Origin: Sphingomonas sp. Mn802worker
Lineage (GTDB): Bacteria > Pseudomonadota > Alphaproteobacteria > Sphingomonadales > Sphingomonadaceae
Direction: 5' to 3'
NCBI RefSeq assembly: GCF_000382485.1
Contig: NZ_AORY01000015.1
Location: 62,001 to 126,000 of the forward strand
Length of the DNA: 64,000 nt
Shown: positions 61,463 to 64,000 of the stretch, piece by piece
How positions within the stretch are numbered: position 1 is the stretch's first letter
Layout of the letters: the number at the start of each line of letters is the position of its first letter
Notes under the pieces: model-generated
Databases searched by the model: none
What the model saw: only the letters and a program-made list of their open reading frames with translations
What the model was told of the DNA's origin: nothing
Made by a program: the position numbers and the translations under genes

Positions 61463-62326
61463 ATGTTCGCCGGCATCGGCCTCGTTGTCCTCCTCGTCAT
61501 GGTGTTCGGTGGTTTCGCGATCACCGGCGGCGCACTCGGCCCCGTGTTCGAGGCGATCCCGCACGAAATGCTCATCATCGGCGGCGCGGCGGCGGGCGCG
61601 CTCATCATCGGCAATTCCGGCAAGGAATTGAAAGCGATGGGCGGCGGGCTCGCCAAGGTGTTCAAGGGTCCGAAGTACAAGAAGCAGGACTATCTCGACG
61701 TCATCTTCCTGGTGTCGAAACTGATGAAGATGCTTCGGATGGAAGGGCCGATCGCGCTCGAGCCGCACGTCGAGGACCCCAGCTCGTCGGCGGTGTTCGC
61801 CGAATATCCCAAGCTTCTGAAGGACCACACGCTCGTCAACCTGATCGCCGACACGCTCCGGCTCGTCGTCGTCTCGTCGGGCACGCTCGACGTCCACGCG
61901 GTCGAGGATGTGATGGACAATGCGATCAAGACCCACCACCACGAGGTCGAGGGGCCGCACACGACACTCTCCAGCCTCGCCGACGCGCTGCCAGCACTCG
62001 GCATCGTCGCCGCGGTGCTCGGGATAGTGAAGACGATGGGCTCGATCGACAAGCCGCCCTCGATCCTGGGCGGGATGATCGGGTCGGCGCTGGTCGGCAC
62101 CTTCATGGGCGTGCTGCTCGCTTATGGCATCGTCTCGCCGCTCGCTGGGCGCCTCAAGCAGGTGATCGATGCCGACGCCGCAATCTACCATGTGGTCAAG
62201 CAGATTATCATCGCTTCTTTGCACGGCCACCCGCAACCGCTGGTGATCGAGGCGGCCCGCTCGGGCATCCAGCACAAGAACCAGCCCGGCTTCGCCGAGG
62301 TGTTCGACGGTCTGAGGGGCAAGTAA
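61463..62326 (+). CDS. motA: Flagellar stator protein (MotA type)
   Basis: 287 aa with four membrane helices: two at the N-terminus (GIGLVVLLVMVFGGFAITGG; EMLIIGGAAAGALIIGN) and two after a cytoplasmic loop (ALPALGIVAAVLGIVKTMGS; ALVGTFMGVLLAYGIVSPLA). The PALGIVAAVLG stretch is like the H+-driven E. coli MotA. It carries FliG-contact charges in the loop. A second, PomA-like stator gene lies about 9 kb upstream. Confidence 0.95.
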   Translation: MFAGIGLVVLLVMVFGGFAITGGALGPVFEAIPHEMLIIGGAAAGALIIGNSGKELKAMGGGLAKVFKGPKYKKQDYLDVIFLVSKLMKMLRMEGPIALEPHVEDPSSSAVFAEYPKLLKDHTLVNLIADTLRLVVVSSGTLDVHAVEDVMDNAIKTHHHEVEGPHTTLSSLADALPALGIVAAVLGIVKTMGSIDKPPSILGGMIGSALVGTFMGVLLAYGIVSPLAGRLKQVIDADAAIYHVVKQIIIASLHGHPQPLVIEAARSGIQHKNQPGFAEVFDGLRGK

Positions 62327-62327
62327 C

Positions 62328-63233
62328 GTGGCGCGCGCACCACACGGCGCGAATGTGCCGCCCAAGATCATCGTCAAGAAGATCTACATCGAGGGACACG
62401 GTGGCCACCACGGCGGCGCGTGGAAGGTCGCCTACGCCGATTTCGTCACCGCGATGATGGCATTCTTCCTGCTGCTATGGCTGCTCGGCGCGACGACCGA
62501 GAAGCAGCGCAAGGGGATCGCCGACTATTTCGCGCCGACGCTGATCGACAACAAGTCGCTAGGCGTAGGCGGCATCGGCCCGTTCGGCGGCGAATCGATC
62601 ATGTCGCAGAACAAGCTCGGTCCCAACGCCGGGCAGACCAGCATGCAGGCGATTGCGACCGTCGTTCAGTCGGCGGGTGGGACGCAGCAGGGTTTCGGGC
62701 CCAAGGGATCGCTGCGCAGCGCCCCGCGCGAGGCGATGCTGGAGGATCAGAAGAACTTTGCCAAGTTGAAGCGCGAGGTGATGGCGCGCATGGCGAAAAA
62801 GGCTGACATTGCGAAGCTGTCCAAGCACATCCGCTTCACGATGACGCCCGAGGGCATGCGGATCGACCTGATCGACGATGCCGATTATTCGATGTTCGCG
62901 CTCGGCACCACCGCGCTCGACACCCGCGCGTCCGAGCTGATCGGCACGGTCGCGACCGGGATCGCGGCGACCAGCAATCCGATCATGATACGCGGCCATA
63001 CCGACAGCCTGCCCTATGGTGATCCGCGTGCGATGAACAACTGGATGCTGTCGTCGGGCCGCGCCGAGGCGACCCGGCGCCGGCTTGCGCTTGCGGGTAT
63101 CCCTGAAGCGCGGTTCAACCGGATCGAAGGGGTTGCCGATCGCGAGCCGATGATTAGCAATGCGCCAGGCGATCCGCGCAACCGTCGTGTCGCGATCACG
63201 CTGCTATACCGGGCCGGCACGTTCGGTTCCTGA
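62328..63233 (+). CDS. motB: Flagellar stator protein (MotB type)
   Basis: 301 aa from the GTG at 62328 (GAGGGGC upstream). One membrane helix with the ion-binding Asp in AYADFVTAMMAFFLLLWLLG, then the plug region and a peptidoglycan-binding OmpA-like domain (MIRGHTDSLPYGDPRAMNNW, LSSGRAEATRRRLALAGIPE). It anchors the MotA complex to the wall. It follows motA by 1 bp. Confidence 0.95.
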   Translation: MARAPHGANVPPKIIVKKIYIEGHGGHHGGAWKVAYADFVTAMMAFFLLLWLLGATTEKQRKGIADYFAPTLIDNKSLGVGGIGPFGGESIMSQNKLGPNAGQTSMQAIATVVQSAGGTQQGFGPKGSLRSAPREAMLEDQKNFAKLKREVMARMAKKADIAKLSKHIRFTMTPEGMRIDLIDDADYSMFALGTTALDTRASELIGTVATGIAATSNPIMIRGHTDSLPYGDPRAMNNWMLSSGRAEATRRRLALAGIPEARFNRIEGVADREPMISNAPGDPRNRRVAITLLYRAGTFGS

Positions 63234-63495
63234 CCTCTTAACTGCGATCCAGCGCGGCTAGATTGGCGTGGCGGCTGCACGACCCTGCGCTACGACGTGC
63301 GTTGCTTGCGACAGATTTGGCACATTATGCTTTTTTTGTGGCGAAACCCGCACAAAACGATTCGCACACCCTTTCGCGATAGGTTATGCGATGGGCAAGG
63401 CGCCTATTCGATCGCGCCCCGAAAGCTGCGTTCGCCGTCCTGCGCGTGGTTTTCGAAATGGATGCGACGGGCGGACCGGGAAGTTGAACAGGTTT
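63234..63495 (+). promoter_or_regulatory. Upstream region of the cold-shock gene
   Basis: 262 bp without a gene, AT-richer than its surroundings in 63310-63370. TTGCTT (63302-63307) and TATGCT (63326-63331) are 18 nt apart and form a plausible housekeeping promoter. That would leave a leader of roughly 155 nt, in line with the long 5' UTRs of cspA-type genes, though no structure was worked out. Confidence 0.4.

Positions 63496-64000
<505 letters not shown>

Noticed and set aside
60413..62377. 654-codon minus-strand open frame opposite flgL and motA
   Set aside because: Antisense shadow in GC-rich DNA; no protein motif.
63306..63332. TTTGGCACATTATGC upstream of the cold-shock gene as a sigma-54 promoter
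   Set aside because: GG to GC distance is 8 nt rather than 10.

Overview
The window looks like a chromosomal segment of a flagellated sphingomonad (Alphaproteobacteria, Sphingomonas-like). The evidence is high GC, protein sequences typical of that group (TonB-dependent receptor, HWE-type histidine kinase, Gly-rich cold-shock protein), ppx-rlmE and argH-lysA neighbourhoods, and dense gene packing with many 4-bp ATGA overlaps. No rRNA, intact insertion sequence or CRISPR array was seen.

Region 1 (1-11.2 kb) is an N-acetylglucosamine/chitin-oligosaccharide locus. Going left from about 1.9 kb are a GntR-type regulator, a SIS-fold glucosamine-6-phosphate deaminase (NagB-II) and the first 41 codons of nagA. 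Going right are a TonB-dependent receptor, a GH20 hexosaminidase, a fused PTS IIA-HPr-EI protein and the IICB transporter NagE. Together they cover outer-membrane uptake, periplasmic cleavage, PTS import with phosphorylation, deacetylation and deamination.

Region 2 (11.2-14.4 kb) is a decayed accessory segment. It holds a multiply frameshifted ECF41/SigJ-type sigma factor, an FMN reductase broken by one frameshift, a Na+/H+ antiporter tail with two adjacent stop codons, the first codons of an integrase just downstream of tRNA-Gln(UUG), a frameshifted gene of unknown function, and tRNA-Gln(CUG) on the opposite strand.

Region 3 (14.5-26.4 kb) is housekeeping: ppx-rlmE, a soluble-looking PAS/HWE histidine kinase, a Crp/Fnr regulator, a small lipoprotein, a TlpA-like lipoprotein divergent from argH, then the tightly coupled run argH, a small LptM-like lipoprotein, lysA, a siroheme-synthase-like protein and corA, followed by a trypsin-like protease and a DUF6491-like exported protein.

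Region 4 (26.5-63.2 kb) is a nearly complete flagellar island. A long leftward superoperon runs flbD-fliEFGHIJKLMNOPQR-flhB-fliD-fliS. A single very large flagellin is divergent from it. A second leftward unit carries a lytic transglycosylase, flhA and fliA; a third carries a PomA-like stator gene, a short MotB-like gene, flgA, flgM and flgN. The rightward unit is flgBCDEFGHIJKL-motA-motB. Sigma-54 (-24/-12) sequences precede flgB, the transglycosylase-flhA-fliA unit, fliK and possibly the PomA-like gene. A shared sigma-28-like signature (TAAA-N14/15-G[CT]CGTTT) precedes fliD, flgM and flagellin. This fits a FlbD/sigma-54 class followed by a FliA/FlgM-controlled class. No chemotaxis genes, flhF or flhG lie in the window. 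Notable features are two different stator pairs, a FliM without the CheY-binding peptide, a FlgH without any cysteine, and a long inverted repeat in an enlarged fliQ-fliR gap.

Region 5 (63.2-64 kb) is the start of a cold-shock protein with a long Gly/Phe/Arg-rich N-terminal extension, cut by the window edge.
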